Of a DNA stretch of 64,000 bases, positions 9,325 to 19,615 are shown piece by piece. This stretch comes from Gammaproteobacteria bacterium (GTDB lineage Bacteria > Pseudomonadota > Gammaproteobacteria > Chromatiales > Chromatiaceae): NCBI GenBank assembly GCA_009929855.1, contig RZZN01000008.1:26267-90266 (forward strand). The letters run 5' to 3'. The notes under the pieces are model-generated. The model saw nothing but the letters and a program-made list of their open reading frames with translations. It did no database searches and was not told where the DNA came from. How positions within the stretch are numbered: position 1 is the stretch's first letter; every line of letters starts with the position of its first letter. The position numbers were made by a program, and so were the translations under genes.

Positions 9325-12300
9325 ATGGACATGAGTGTCTTCAGTGCGGCCACGCGCCGCTGGATGGCGCAGAGCTTCGACGCACCCACGCAGGCACAGG
9401 CGCGTGGCTGGGCGGTGATCGCGAGCGGTCAGCACGCGCTCATCACGGCACCGACCGGGAGTGGCAAGACGCTCGCGGCCTTTCTCTGGGCCATCGATCG
9501 GCTGATGCGCGGGGCGGCGGGCGGCGCCGCCGATCCGCAGGGACGCGGTGGCGCGTCCGGTGTCCAGGTGCTCTATGTCTCCCCGCTCAAGGCACTCGTG
9601 TATGACATCGAGCGTAACCTGCGCGCGCCACTGGTCGGCATCGCGCGGGCCGCCGAGGCGCTGGGCGAGCCACTGTCCCTGCCGCGGGTGGGGGTCCGTA
9701 CCGGCGACACCCCAGCCAGGGAACGACAGGCGCAGCTCAAGTCGCCTCCCGAGATCCTGGTGACCACCCCCGAATCACTCTATCTGCTGCTGGGCTCGCG
9801 GGCGGCGGCGACCCTGACGGGTGTGCACACCCTCATCGTCGATGAGGTGCATGCGCTGGCCCCGACCAAGCGCGGGGCGCATCTGGCCCTGTCGCTCGAG
9901 CGTCTGGCCGAGCGCTGCGCGCGCGATCCGCAGCGGATCGGACTCTCGGCGACCATGCGTCCACTGGCCGAGGCCGCCAGCTTTCTCGGTGGTGATCGCG
10001 CGGTCGTGATCGTCGATGCCAGCGCGCCGCCACGCTTGGACCTGCGGGTGCAGGTTCCTGTGTCGGACATGGAGAACCCGCTCCCGGCCGAGCCGCCGCG
10101 TGATGAAGGCGGTCCCATCCTGGGTGAGCTCGCCACTCGCGCGCGCGCCCGTCCAGCCGGCGAGAAGGGGATGTGGGCGGCGCTGCATCCGGCCTTGCTG
10201 GCCGAGATCCAGTCGCATCGCTCGACCATCGTCTTCGTCAACAGCCGGGGGCTGTGCGAGCGTCTCTGCCGGCGACTCAATGAGCTCGCGGAGCCGGATT
10301 CGCCCGACCCCTCGCCCGAGCACCCGCCGCTGGTGCGTGCCCATCACGGCAGCGTGAGCCACCAGCAGCGCGCACTCATCGAAGAGGGGCTGAAGCGGGG
10401 TGAGCTCAAGGCGATCGTTGCCACCAGCTCGCTGGAGATGGGGATCGACATGGGTGGGGTGGATCAGGTGCTGCTGGTCGAGTCGCCCGGCTCGGTGGCG
10501 CGCGGTCTCCAGCGGGTCGGTCGCGCCGGGCATGGGGTCGGTCAGGTCAGCAGCGGACGGATCTTCCCCAAGTTTCGCGGCGATCTGCTCGAATGCGCGG
10601 TGATCGCGACCCGCATGCTCAGCGGTGAGCTTGAATCATTCCGGATGCCGCGCAACGCCTTGGACGTCCTGGCCCAGCAGGTCGCGGCCCATTGTGTCGA
10701 GCGTGAGCGCGATCTGCCCGGCATCCTGCGTCTGGTGACCCGCGCCGGACCCTATCGCGAGCTCTCGCGGGCCGCCTTGGAGTCGGTGCTCGATATGCTC
10801 GCGGGCCGCTATCCGTCCACCGACTTCGCCGAGCTCAGACCACTGCTGGTGTGGGACCGTGCCACGGACACACTGAGCGCTCGCAAAGGGACGGCCATGA
10901 TCACCCGTCTCAATGGCGGGACCATACCAGACCGTGGAGCCTATGCGGTGCATCTGGGCGAGGGTGGACCGCGCATCGGCGAGCTCGACGAGGAGATGGT
11001 CTTCGAGACCAAGGCCGGGGACTGTATCCTGCTCGGCGCCTCGACCTGGCGGGTGGAGTCGATCACGCGCGATCGGGTGTTGGTCACGCCGGCGCCGGGA
11101 GAGCCTGGCAAGCTGCCATTCTGGCGGGGTGATGGATTGGGTCGGCCGCTCGAGCTGGGCTGGGCGATCGGCGCCTTCACGCGTCGGGTCGCGGCCGCGA
11201 GCGGCGAGCGAGCCATCGAGTGGATCCTGGAGCAGACCCCCCTGGATCGGCTCGCCGCCGAGAACCTGGCCGCCTACATCCAGGATCAGCGCGCCGCCAC
11301 TGGTCTGGTGCCGAGCGACCGCACCCTCGTCGTGGAGCGCTTTCGCGACGAGCTCGGCGACTGGCGCATCTGTATCCTCACGCCGTTCGGCGCGCGCGTT
11401 CATGCGCCCTGGGCGATGGCGCTGCAATGGCATCTGGAGCGGCGCGAGGGCTGCGAGATCCAGGTCATGTCGACCGACGACGGGATCCTGTTGCGTCTGG
11501 CCGACGGCGAGACCCTGCCCGATCTGATGGATTTGCTGCCCACGCCCGATGAGCTGGAAGAGCGGGTCACCGAGCAGCTGGCCGCGAGCGCCCTCTTTGC
11601 CTCGCTCTTTCGCGAAAACGCCGCGCGCGCGCTCCTGCTGCCACGGCGCTCGGCCGCGGGGCGACGACCCTTGTGGGCGCAGCGGCTCAAGGCACAGCAT
11701 CTGCTGGGCGCGGTGCGCCGCTATCCATCCTTTCCGATCGTCCTCGAGACCTATCGGCAGGCATTGAGCGATGTCTTCGATCTGGCGGGTCTGAAAGAGA
11801 TCCTGCAGGGGATCCAGAGCCGAGCGATCCGCGTCCACGAGGTCACGACCAATACGGCCTCGCCCTTCGCCCGCTCATTGGTCTTCGCCTATGTGGCCGC
11901 CTATCTCTACGAGCAGGATGCACCGCTCGCCGAGCGCCGTGCCCAGACCCTCGCGCTCGATCGCGAGCTCTTGGCTGAGCTGCTCGGTCAGGCCGAGCTG
12001 CGTGAGCTGATCGATCCAGCCGTGCTTCAGGAGCTGGAGTCCGAACTCCAACAGACCGCCGAGGGGCGTCGAGCGGGCGATGCCGATGCGCTGCATGACC
12101 TCCTGCGACGGCTCGGTGATCTCGACGCCGCTGAGTTGGTCGAGCGTTGCGTGGGTGATCCAGTGCCTTGGGTGGACCGGCTGCTCGCGCAGCGACGTCT
12201 CGCGCGGTTGCGTTTCCCCGAGGGACCGCGCTGGATCGCGGCCGAGGATGCCGGTCTCTATCGTGACGCGCTGGGCTTGGTCCCGCCACCCGGTCTGCCC

Positions 12301-13839
12301 GAGCGCTTCATCGCGATGGTGGATGCGCCGCTCGAGCAGCTGTTGCGCCGCTATGCCCGCACGCGCGGCCCCTTCACGACCCAGGAGGCGGCCGCTCGAT
12401 ATGGTCTGCGCCCGAGTCAGATCGAGCCGGTCCTGCGGCTCTTGGAGACGCGCGGCGAGCTGGTGCATGGCGAGATCAGACCACTGGGCAGCGCCCCGGA
12501 GTGGTGTGATGCCGAGGTCTTGCGGCGACTGCGTCGACGTACCCTGGCCAAGGCACGCGATGCGGTCGCACCGGTCGACGCGGCGACCCTGGGTCGGTTT
12601 CTGCCAGCCTGGCACGGGATCGGCGAGGATCTCGGGGGGGCGGATCGGCTCATGGAGTCGCTGATCCAGCTCGAGGGGCTCAGGGTGCTCTGGTCGCAGC
12701 TCGACACTGTGCTCTTGCCGGAGCGTGTCGTGGGTTATCGCTCGGAGGATCTCGACATGCTGGCGGCGACCGGCCAGATCGTCTGGGTCGGCTGTGGCGC
12801 GGCGGGCCCGCGAGATGGGCGGATCGCCATCTATCGTCGTGGCAGCCCGCTGCTGGGTGCGATGGATGGGGTTTGCGATCCAGCCGACGCCCCGGTTTCC
12901 GAGGTCGGACGGGTCTGGCTCGAGCATCTCGAGCGGCATGGCGCTTCCTTTCTCATGGAGCTGACCCTGGCGCTGGAGCGCGCTGGCTGGCGGGTCGGCA
13001 AGGAGCTCTGCGAGACGAGTCTCTGGGATCTGGTCTGGTCTGGTCTGATCACCAATGACACCTTCGCGCCGCTGCGCGCCTTGAGCGGGGTGGGACGCCC
13101 GCGACGCGGCCGTATGAGCCCGTTGGCGGGCGGGCGCTGGTCACTGGTCGCGAGTCTCGTCCGCGAGACCAGCGACACCGAGCGTCTGCTCGCGCGCGCG
13201 CGGATCTTGCTGGAGCGCTATGGCGTGGTCACTCGCGAGGTGGTGCTGGCCGAGGGACTGAGTGGGGGCTTCGGGCCCTACTATCGGATCTTGAAAGAGA
13301 TGGAAGAGGCCGGTCAGGCCAGGCGGGGCTATTTCGTCGAAGGGCTCTCCGGCGCCCAGTTCGGGCTGGCCGCGGCGGTCGAGCGACTGCGTGCCGCGCG
13401 GCTCGAGGAGATCCCGATCGCGGGCTTCGACGCCGACGCGGTGCGTGTGCTCGCCGCGCTGGATCCCGCCAATCCTTACGGTGCGCTGCTGCCTTGGCCG
13501 GCGGTGGGCGGCGGGGCGGCGCCCAAGCGTGTCAGTGGTGCCAGATTGATCCTGGTCGCTGGCAAGCCGGTCTTCTATCTCTGGTCCAGTGGGCGTCAAC
13601 TGACCAGCTTTCCCGATTCTCCGAGCGATCAAGGCGGCGAGTTGGCCTTGGCCGCCCTGGCCTTGGCGCGTCTTGCGCGGATCGGTCGTCGGCGGATCGT
13701 GATCGAACGGATCGATGGTCAGCAGGCACTCGGCGCGCCCTTGCGCACCCAGCTGCTCGCCGCGGGCTTCGAGCCCACCGTCGATGCACTCGTCCCAGGG
13801 CGCGGCTATGATGCGCTCGCCCCGCGCGCACGTCAGTGA
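9325..13839 (+). CDS. lhr: Lhr large ATP-dependent helicase
   Basis: At 1504 residues this is a full-length Lhr-type superfamily 2 helicase, a 3'-5' DNA translocase with DNA-repair roles. Motif I is APTGSGKT near residue 45, motif II is DEVHA near 173, motif III SAT, and motif VI is LQRVGRAGHG near 395. These are followed by the Lhr winged-helix/core extension and the long Lhr-CTD. It lies 68 bases downstream of mutM, so a DNA-repair pairing is plausible. Antisense frames across it are shadows. Confidence 0.95.
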   Translation: MDMSVFSAATRRWMAQSFDAPTQAQARGWAVIASGQHALITAPTGSGKTLAAFLWAIDRLMRGAAGGAADPQGRGGASGVQVLYVSPLKALVYDIERNLRAPLVGIARAAEALGEPLSLPRVGVRTGDTPARERQAQLKSPPEILVTTPESLYLLLGSRAAATLTGVHTLIVDEVHALAPTKRGAHLALSLERLAERCARDPQRIGLSATMRPLAEAASFLGGDRAVVIVDASAPPRLDLRVQVPVSDMENPLPAEPPRDEGGPILGELATRARARPAGEKGMWAALHPALLAEIQSHRSTIVFVNSRGLCERLCRRLNELAEPDSPDPSPEHPPLVRAHHGSVSHQQRALIEEGLKRGELKAIVATSSLEMGIDMGGVDQVLLVESPGSVARGLQRVGRAGHGVGQVSSGRIFPKFRGDLLECAVIATRMLSGELESFRMPRNALDVLAQQVAAHCVERERDLPGILRLVTRAGPYRELSRAALESVLDMLAGRYPSTDFAELRPLLVWDRATDTLSARKGTAMITRLNGGTIPDRGAYAVHLGEGGPRIGELDEEMVFETKAGDCILLGASTWRVESITRDRVLVTPAPGEPGKLPFWRGDGLGRPLELGWAIGAFTRRVAAASGERAIEWILEQTPLDRLAAENLAAYIQDQRAATGLVPSDRTLVVERFRDELGDWRICILTPFGARVHAPWAMALQWHLERREGCEIQVMSTDDGILLRLADGETLPDLMDLLPTPDELEERVTEQLAASALFASLFRENAARALLLPRRSAAGRRPLWAQRLKAQHLLGAVRRYPSFPIVLETYRQALSDVFDLAGLKEILQGIQSRAIRVHEVTTNTASPFARSLVFAYVAAYLYEQDAPLAERRAQTLALDRELLAELLGQAELRELIDPAVLQELESELQQTAEGRRAGDADALHDLLRRLGDLDAAELVERCVGDPVPWVDRLLAQRRLARLRFPEGPRWIAAEDAGLYRDALGLVPPPGLPERFIAMVDAPLEQLLRRYARTRGPFTTQEAAARYGLRPSQIEPVLRLLETRGELVHGEIRPLGSAPEWCDAEVLRRLRRRTLAKARDAVAPVDAATLGRFLPAWHGIGEDLGGADRLMESLIQLEGLRVLWSQLDTVLLPERVVGYRSEDLDMLAATGQIVWVGCGAAGPRDGRIAIYRRGSPLLGAMDGVCDPADAPVSEVGRVWLEHLERHGASFLMELTLALERAGWRVGKELCETSLWDLVWSGLITNDTFAPLRALSGVGRPRRGRMSPLAGGRWSLVASLVRETSDTERLLARARILLERYGVVTREVVLAEGLSGGFGPYYRILKEMEEAGQARRGYFVEGLSGAQFGLAAAVERLRAARLEEIPIAGFDADAVRVLAALDPANPYGALLPWPAVGGGAAPKRVSGARLILVAGKPVFYLWSSGRQLTSFPDSPSDQGGELALAALALARLARIGRRRIVIERIDGQQALGAPLRTQLLAAGFEPTVDALVPGRGYDALAPRARQ

Positions 13840-14029
13840 TGCGTGCCTGGGCCTTCCGTCCAGCAAGGGCGTCGGGCCCTCTTGGTGGCCAGTCAGGATG
13901 TCCAGGGGCTGCGACGCTTTCACGACGCATCCTCATCCTCCGGGCCGCTGTCGCGCTGCGGCAAGGTCTACGCATGCCCGGCGGGCTGTGGTTTAATGAC
14001 CAACCCCAACGGCAAGCAGTGGCCCGACG

Positions 14030-14635
14030 ATGACAGACCGGACAACAGCGCGGACCGCCCGGGTCGAGCGCAACACACTGGAGACCCGCATCCGTGTGGT
14101 CTTGGACCTGGATGGCCAGGGCCGCGCGGATCTGCAGACCGGCGTGCCTTTCCTCGACCACATGCTCGACCAGGTCGCGCGGCATGGTCTGATCGATCTG
14201 CAGATCCACGCCGAGGGCGATCTGCACATCGACGCGCACCATACGGTGGAGGATGTCGGCATCACGCTTGGTCAGGCGCTGGCACTGGCGCTGCGCGACA
14301 AGCAAGGCGTGCGCCGTTACGGTCATTCCTATGTTCCATTGGACGAGGCCCTGTCGCGAGTGGTCGTGGATCTCTCGGGACGCCCCGGTTTGGAATTTCA
14401 TGTCACCTTCACCCGCGCCATGATCGGCGGATTCGACGTCGATCTCTTCCGTGAATTCTTCCAGGGTCTGGTCAACCACGCCGCGATGACGCTGCAGATC
14501 GACAACCTGCGGGGAGTCAATGCCCATCATCAGGCCGAGACCATCTTCAAGGCCTTCGGGCGGGCGCTGCGGATGGCCGTCGAGCTCGATCCGCGGATGG
14601 CCGGCGTCACCCCATCGACCAAGGGCACGCTCTGA
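14030..14635 (+). CDS. hisB: Imidazoleglycerol-phosphate dehydratase
   Basis: The 201-residue enzyme catalyses the sixth step of histidine synthesis (imidazoleglycerol phosphate to imidazole acetol phosphate). The manganese-binding motifs are present: [13 protein letters not shown] (near 40), [14 protein letters not shown] (near 68) and its C-terminal repeat NHAAMTLQ / [12 protein letters not shown]. This is the mono-functional form without a HisB phosphatase domain. It opens the his group, with 76 bases to hisA. A 190-base gap separates it from lhr. Confidence 0.97.
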   Translation: MTDRTTARTARVERNTLETRIRVVLDLDGQGRADLQTGVPFLDHMLDQVARHGLIDLQIHAEGDLHIDAHHTVEDVGITLGQALALALRDKQGVRRYGHSYVPLDEALSRVVVDLSGRPGLEFHVTFTRAMIGGFDVDLFREFFQGLVNHAAMTLQIDNLRGVNAHHQAETIFKAFGRALRMAVELDPRMAGVTPSTKGTL

Positions 14636-14711
14636 TGCCCTGTCATCGGGTGTGTGCCGCGCGCACGTTCCGCGTCGATCCGACCCAACGATCTGGAGTG
14701 ATCCACACACC

Positions 14712-15467
14712 ATGCTGCTGATTCCCGCGATCGACTTGAAGGACGGGCGCTGCGTGCGCTTGCGCCAGGGGCGTATGGAGGATGAGACGGTCTTCTCGCA
14801 TGACCCGCTGGATACCGCGTCGCGCTGGGTGAGCGAGGGTGCACGGCGGCTGCATCTCGTCGACCTCAATGGCGCCTTCGCTGGCGAGCCGGTCAATGGC
14901 GCGGCCATTCGCTCGATCGCCGAGGCCTTCCCGGAGCTGCCGATCCAGGTGGGCGGCGGGATCCGTGACGAGGCGGTCATCGAGGCCTATCTGGCCGCGG
15001 GCGTGACCTATTGCATCATCGGCACCCAGGCGGTGAAGGAGCCGGTCTTCGTGGAGCGCGCCTGTCGCTCGTTTCCGGGTCAGATCATGGTTGGATTGGA
15101 TGCGCGGGATGGTCAGGTCGCCATCGAGGGGTGGGCGCAGGTGACCGCCCATCGTGCCGACGAGCTTGCCAAGCGGTTCGAGGATGCCGGGATTGCGGCG
15201 ATCATCTATACCGACATCGGGCGCGACGGCATGATGAGTGGGCCGAATGTGGATGCGACCTGCGCGCTGGCCCGGGCCATCCGGGTCCCTGTGATCGCCT
15301 CCGGCGGGATCACCCACATCGACGATGTGCGCGCGCTTGCCGAGGTCGCCGCCACCTGCGGGATCACGGGTGCCATCACTGGACGCGCCATCTACGAGGG
15401 CACGCTCGATTTTGCCGAGGGTCAGCGTCTCGCAGACAATCTCAGCCGCGGCGAGCGGATACGCTGA
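14712..15467 (+). CDS. hisA: ProFAR isomerase HisA
   Basis: This 251-residue (beta-alpha)8 barrel converts ProFAR to PRFAR. It is HisA rather than HisF because it starts [19 protein letters not shown] with the first catalytic aspartate in AIDLKDG, and carries GLDARDG and [14 protein letters not shown] with the second one. The start at 14712 fits the family N-terminus. In many gammaproteobacteria hisH precedes and hisF follows hisA; neither is here. Confidence 0.97.
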   Translation: MLLIPAIDLKDGRCVRLRQGRMEDETVFSHDPLDTASRWVSEGARRLHLVDLNGAFAGEPVNGAAIRSIAEAFPELPIQVGGGIRDEAVIEAYLAAGVTYCIIGTQAVKEPVFVERACRSFPGQIMVGLDARDGQVAIEGWAQVTAHRADELAKRFEDAGIAAIIYTDIGRDGMMSGPNVDATCALARAIRVPVIASGGITHIDDVRALAEVAATCGITGAITGRAIYEGTLDFAEGQRLADNLSRGERIR

Positions 15468-15514
15468 CACGCGGCGGGGACCCAATGACGATTGCATCGC
15501 CGAGGACGGATGTT

Positions 15515-15907
15515 ATGGCCGACGAGTGGCTCGACGCCATCAAGTGGGACAGCCAAGGGCTGGTGCCCGCGATCGCGCAGGAGCAGGGGACTGGGGTCAT
15601 CCTGATGATGGCCTGGATGAACCGCCAATCACTGCAGTTGACCCGCGAGACCGGTCATGCGGTCTATTGGTCGCGCTCGCGCGCGCGGCTCTGGCACAAG
15701 GGTGAGGAATCCGGTCATCAGCAGGTCGTCCATTCCATCCGACTCGATTGTGATGGCGACGTGATCCTGCTCGAGGTCGAGCAGAAGGGCGGCATTGCCT
15801 GCCATACCGGGCGCCATGACTGCTTCTTCCGCGAGCTCGACGCGCAGGACCAATGGTCGGAGGTGGCGCCCGTGCTCAAGGATCCGCGCGCCATCTACGG
15901 CGCATGA
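15515..15907 (+). CDS. hisI: Phosphoribosyl-AMP cyclohydrolase
   Basis: The enzyme hydrolyses phosphoribosyl-AMP in step three of histidine synthesis. Zinc and magnesium motifs include [14 protein letters not shown] and [10 protein letters not shown]. The start at 15515 gives 130 residues, beginning [11 protein letters not shown], with a GAGGACGG ribosome site in front; an in-frame ATG at 15485 would add ten residues and is the alternative. It is a stand-alone HisI, with HisE as a separate overlapping gene. It follows hisA directly where hisF would be expected. Confidence 0.95.
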   Translation: MADEWLDAIKWDSQGLVPAIAQEQGTGVILMMAWMNRQSLQLTRETGHAVYWSRSRARLWHKGEESGHQQVVHSIRLDCDGDVILLEVEQKGGIACHTGRHDCFFRELDAQDQWSEVAPVLKDPRAIYGA

Positions 15908-16236
15908 TGACCGGGATGGACGAGGTGCTCGCGCGTCTGGCCGAGGTCCTGGAGTCACGCAAGGGCGCCGACCCGGGCGATTCCTATGTGGCTGGTCTCT
16001 ATGCCAAGGGCCTCGATGCCATCCTCAAGAAGATCGGCGAGGAGGCGACCGAGACCGTGATGGCGGCGAAGGATGGTGTCCCAGAGCGGCTGGTGCGCGA
16101 GGTCGCCGATCTCTGGTTTCACACCCTGGTCCTGCTCGCGCATCAAGGTCTGGGACCCGATGCGGTGCTCGACGAGCTGCGGCGGCGCTTCGGTCTGTCA
16201 GGTCTGGCCGAGAAGGCCGCGCGGGGTCAAGAGTGA
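15904..16236 (+). CDS. hisE: Phosphoribosyl-ATP pyrophosphatase
   Basis: HisE hydrolyses phosphoribosyl-ATP to phosphoribosyl-AMP, the second histidine step. The 110-residue protein has the MazG-like all-alpha signature [17 protein letters not shown] and [14 protein letters not shown]. The start codon overlaps the hisI stop in ATGATGA, so either 15904 or 15907 is used, indicating translational coupling. It is the last his gene of this run. Confidence 0.95.
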   Translation: MMTGMDEVLARLAEVLESRKGADPGDSYVAGLYAKGLDAILKKIGEEATETVMAAKDGVPERLVREVADLWFHTLVLLAHQGLGPDAVLDELRRRFGLSGLAEKAARGQE

Positions 16237-16310
16237 GCTGAGTCCGCGGTGCGCTAACCCGCGTGTCCGGTTTGCGGTATGATCGAATGAGCCGACGCGC
16301 CCACTGGGCC

Positions 16311-16334
16311 GGGTCGGGACTGGCGAGCCGACCC
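16311..16334 (+). other. Inverted repeat between hisE and tatA
   Basis: A 7-base perfect stem (GGGTCGG / CCGACCC) with a 10-base loop lies in the 174-base gap between hisE and tatA. There is no T-run after it, so it is only a weak candidate for a his terminator or a leader structure. A TATGAT hexamer at 16278-16283 could be a -10 box for the tat genes, but no good -35 box is present at the right distance. Confidence 0.25.
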
Positions 16335-16410
16335 ATTCAGATGAGTGCTCCCGTCGGTTTCAACCACTGAATCGAGTCGACCGTTCGAACGAAACGGTCC
16401 GGAGGTAGAT

Positions 16411-16686
16411 ATGGGTGCTGGTGGTATCAGTATTTGGCAGCTTTTGATCATCCTGGTCATCGTGTTGCTGCTCTTCGGGACCAAGCGTCTGAAGAGTATC
16501 GGCTCCGATTTGGGCAATGCCGTGAAGGGATTCCGCAGCGCGATGTCGGAGGGCGAGAAATCCGACCAAGACGCGGAGACCAAGATGGTCGAACATAGCG
16601 CGGAGAAGAGCGGTGCCACCACCGGCCAGACTGGCGCGAGTGCCGAGAAGGCCCCTTCATCCGAGAAGTCATCCCAGGCTCGTTGA
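16411..16686 (+). CDS. tatA: Sec-independent translocase subunit TatA
   Basis: The 91-residue protein has a short N-terminus, one membrane helix (about residues 6-25) and the hinge [23 protein letters not shown] that defines TatA, with an acidic Ser/Lys-rich tail. TatA polymerises to form the pore for folded proteins. The start at 16411 is supported by a strong GGAGGT ribosome site 6 bases upstream; an in-frame upstream start at 16345 is unlikely. tatB and tatC follow. Tat export suits the hydrogenase and other cofactor proteins implied by hyp genes. Confidence 0.95.
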   Translation: MGAGGISIWQLLIILVIVLLLFGTKRLKSIGSDLGNAVKGFRSAMSEGEKSDQDAETKMVEHSAEKSGATTGQTGASAEKAPSSEKSSQAR

Positions 16687-16709
16687 TGCTCGAGCCGGCG
16701 AGGCATTAG

Positions 16710-17078
16710 ATGTTCGAATGGGGATTTTGGGAGCTGATCCTGGTCGGCGTCGTCGCCTTGGTGGTGATCGGCCCCGAGCGTCTGCCGAAGATGGCGCGGA
16801 TCGCCGGGCTCTGGATCGGACGTGCGCGTCGTTCCCTTGCGTCGGTGAGGGATGAGATCAATCGCGAGCTCAAGGCCGAGGAGCTCAAGGCGATCATGGA
16901 GAAACAGGCGAGCACCCGACCACTCGAGACCATCCTTGAAGACACCATCGAATGGGGCCACAAGCCGGCCGCGGGCACCGGCGTGACCCCAGCGCCGGGG
17001 GCGGAGGAGTCGCCGCCACCGAGTACCACCTCGATGGCTGGCCAGCCGCCCCCGCGTCGTGACCCCTCGGGGGGCTGA
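16710..17078 (+). CDS. tatB: Sec-independent translocase subunit TatB
   Basis: The 122-residue protein shows the TatB pattern of one N-terminal helix (residues 4-20) then VVIGPERLPKMARIAGLWIGRARR and an amphipathic charged helix. Its tail is Pro/Thr-rich. TatB works with TatC in recognising twin-arginine signal peptides. It lies 23 bases after tatA. The 181 bases between tatB and tatC hold no gene I recognise. Confidence 0.93.
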   Translation: MFEWGFWELILVGVVALVVIGPERLPKMARIAGLWIGRARRSLASVRDEINRELKAEELKAIMEKQASTRPLETILEDTIEWGHKPAAGTGVTPAPGAEESPPPSTTSMAGQPPPRRDPSGG

Positions 17079-17259
17079 GACGCTCGCGCACAAGACACGC
17101 CGCAAACTCATCGAGCGCGCGTCATGCCGACCAGTCGGGTGATGGATGAGTCACCACCCGGCCGAGTCGTGTGGCGCGACACTCGGTGCGTACCCCGGCA
17201 TCCGTCGATGACCGCCCGATCGTCTCGACGATCCAATCAGTGACGAGAACATCACACCC

Positions 17260-18441
17260 ATGTCCCCCGCGATGCAACCCGATGATCCGGGCGCTGAGCA
17301 GCCCTTCGTCTCTCACCTGATCGAGCTGCGCGATCGGCTCATTCGCATGATCATCGCGATCTTCGTGATGTTCCTGGTGCTCTTTCCATTCGCCAACGAG
17401 ATCTATGTCTATGTGGCGACGCCTTTGATGGCGCAGCTGCCGGAAGGCAACACCATGATCGCGACCCAGGTGGCCGCGCCCTTCCTGACCCCCTTCAAGC
17501 TCGCCTTGGTGGCGGCCGTCTTCCTGTCCATGCCGTTTCTGCTGTATCAGCTCTGGGCCTTCGTCGCGCCTGGGCTCTATCAACATGAAAAGCGCTTGGC
17601 GGTGCCCTTGCTGATCTCGAGCATCCTCTTGTTCTACATTGGCATGGCATTCGCTTATTACCTCGTCTTTCCATTGGTGTTCGCCTTCCTGTCGGCCTCC
17701 ACTCCGGACGGGGTGGCGATGATGACCGATATCTCGGCCTATCTTGATTTTGTGCTGGCGCTGTTCTTTGCCTTCGGGATCGCATTCGAGGTTCCAATCG
17801 CCACCATTCTGTTGGTTGCGATCGGAGTGACGACGCCCGCCGATCTGAAGCGATATCGACCCTACGTGATCGTTGCAGCCTTCGTGATCGGCATGCTGCT
17901 CACGCCTCCGGATGTCATCTCTCAGACCCTGCTAGCGGTGCCCATGTGGCTGTTGTATGAGCTCGGCATCATGTTCTCGATGATCCTCATGCGTCAGAAG
18001 CGACCGGCGGACGCGGATGACGAGGATCTGGAGCACACCAGTATGCCGGCCGTGCCCACCAGGCCTGGGGGGAGCAGTCCATCACCTGGCTCAGCCCAGC
18101 CGGCCGCTCCACTGACCGATGTCGGGCGTGATCTTGACCCGCATTTCGATGATCCTGACCGCTGGCGTCCACTGAGCGATACCGAGATGGAGGCCGAGCT
18201 GGATCTGATCGAGGCCGAGGAGCTCAGCAAGGCGCACGCGGGCGGGAGGAGCGATGGGCAGTCCACGAGCAGCCCACCCGGAATCAATTCGGTCGAGGAA
18301 AAGATTCGAAGGGCCAATCGACTCCGTGGTCTCGGTAGTACCTTCGCCGCGCGGACGGTGCTCTACGAGGTCCTCGAGGAGGGTGACGAGGATCAGCGTC
18401 GTGTCGCGCGCAATATCCTGAGACAGCTCGATGAGGTCTGA
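17260..18441 (+). CDS. tatC: TatC with a C-terminal FimV-like extension
   Basis: Residues 15-250 form a normal TatC with six membrane segments ([17 protein letters not shown] and the [21 protein letters not shown] region are the family motifs). TatC is the twin-arginine signal receptor. The protein is 393 residues rather than about 250. The extra part is a charged, Pro/Ser-rich linker followed by a final stretch of about 45 residues ([20 protein letters not shown] and then [13 protein letters not shown]) that looks like the C-terminal helical motif of FimV. The stretch is in frame and has normal codon use, so it is not an obvious misread. Confidence 0.93.
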   Translation: MSPAMQPDDPGAEQPFVSHLIELRDRLIRMIIAIFVMFLVLFPFANEIYVYVATPLMAQLPEGNTMIATQVAAPFLTPFKLALVAAVFLSMPFLLYQLWAFVAPGLYQHEKRLAVPLLISSILLFYIGMAFAYYLVFPLVFAFLSASTPDGVAMMTDISAYLDFVLALFFAFGIAFEVPIATILLVAIGVTTPADLKRYRPYVIVAAFVIGMLLTPPDVISQTLLAVPMWLLYELGIMFSMILMRQKRPADADDEDLEHTSMPAVPTRPGGSSPSPGSAQPAAPLTDVGRDLDPHFDDPDRWRPLSDTEMEAELDLIEAEELSKAHAGGRSDGQSTSSPPGINSVEEKIRRANRLRGLGSTFAARTVLYEVLEEGDEDQRRVARNILRQLDEV

Positions 18442-18558
18442 GCCATCGAGTGCCTCGATCCGCGACTGGAGTTGTGGCCCTCAAACACGGATCGATGTCT
18501 AACCGACTCGCCCAGTGTCTCTGGATCGCGACCTGCCACCTGGTGGGGCGTGATCCAG

Positions 18559-18634
18559 ATCAAATTATTGTTTTTTTCAATGGGACTTGTGAGATATCAT
18601 AGATTTAATTCCCATCCAAGCGTGTTGAATCATC
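18559..18634 (+). promoter_or_regulatory. AT-rich upstream region of the LysR-type gene
   Basis: This stretch is much more AT-rich than the rest of the window (a run of seven T, then TATCATAGATTTAATT). It lies directly upstream of the CysB-like gene and is the most promoter-like DNA in this gap. No pair of -35 and -10 boxes at a 16-18 base spacing stands out, so exact boxes are not called. LysR regulators often bind their own upstream region. Confidence 0.35.
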
Positions 18635-19615
18635 ATGGGCTCGGGTTCCCAAATCCACTACAAGCAGAACCGACTCAAGCAGCTGCGTGCCTTTTGCCAC
18701 GCCGCGCGCACGGGCAGCGTGAGTGCCGCGGCTGAAAAGATCTTTCTCAGTCAGCCGACGGTCTCCTTACAGATCCAAGCATTGGAGCGTGAATTCGACA
18801 CCGTGCTCTTCGAGCGGCGCGGACCCAAGATCAAGCTGACCCCGGAGGGTGATCTGCTCTTTCAGATGGCCGAGCCACTCGTCGAGGGCATGGACAAGCT
18901 GCACGAGGCATTCGCGACGCAATGTGGGCGGGTCGATCAGGGTGTGTTGAATGTTGCGGCCGGTGAGTCCACAATTCTCTATATCCTGCCGGATCCAATA
19001 CGCGTCTTCGTGGATCAGTATCCAGGGATCGATCTGAAGATGCATAATGTGACCGGACGCGACGGTTTGGCGATGCTGCGCGCGGATCAGGTGGATCTCG
19101 CTGTCGGCTCCATGCTGGAGGTCCCGGACGACATCACCTATCGTCCGTTCGTGACCTATCGGCCGACTCTCATTACTCCCAAGGACCATCCGCTCGCGGA
19201 CAAGGAAACGGTGACACTGGAAGAGATCGCGCCCTATGGTCTGATCTTGCCGCCACGTCACCTGAGCACCTGGCGTCTTGTGGATCTGGTGTTCAAGCAG
19301 CACAATCTTGGATACCGTGTCACGCTCGAGGCCGGCGGCTGGGAGGTCATCAAGAAGTACGTCGAGCTCGGACTAGGCATCTCGATCGTGACTGATGTCT
19401 GTCTGACTGGCTCGGAGAATCTGAGCCGCATTCCGCTCGACCACTACTTCCCGAAACGGAGCTACGGGATCGTGTTGCGTCGCGGCAAGTTTTTGTCGCC
19501 GCAAACAAAGCGATTCATGAAGATATTGGATCAAGTCTTCGCTGATCGGATCGTGGAGCCCCACCAGCAAACCGTGGGTCATGCGGCCGATTGGGAAGAC
19601 AGCTATCTGGGATGA
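18635..19615 (+). CDS. LysR-family regulator, CysB-like
   Basis: The 326-residue protein has an N-terminal winged helix-turn-helix (KQLRAFCHAARTGSVSAAAE, then LSQPTVSLQIQALE) and a LysR co-inducer domain to about residue 300. Length and overall pattern (FVDQYPGIDLKMHNV, DLAVGS) are closest to the CysB/CbbR-like group, so control of sulfur or related metabolism is possible but not shown. The start ATG at 18635 has no clear ribosome site. No divergent target gene is adjacent; tatC lies upstream on the same strand. Confidence 0.85.
   Translation: MGSGSQIHYKQNRLKQLRAFCHAARTGSVSAAAEKIFLSQPTVSLQIQALEREFDTVLFERRGPKIKLTPEGDLLFQMAEPLVEGMDKLHEAFATQCGRVDQGVLNVAAGESTILYILPDPIRVFVDQYPGIDLKMHNVTGRDGLAMLRADQVDLAVGSMLEVPDDITYRPFVTYRPTLITPKDHPLADKETVTLEEIAPYGLILPPRHLSTWRLVDLVFKQHNLGYRVTLEAGGWEVIKKYVELGLGISIVTDVCLTGSENLSRIPLDHYFPKRSYGIVLRRGKFLSPQTKRFMKILDQVFADRIVEPHQQTVGHAADWEDSYLG

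Noticed and set aside
13840..14029. Promoter or attenuator for the his genes
   Set aside because: No leader peptide with histidine codons, no terminator-antiterminator pair and no good -35/-10 pair could be seen.
13532..14980. 482-codon minus-strand frame over lhr, hisB and the gap between
   Set aside because: It covers parts of several confident genes in antisense and has no recognisable domain.
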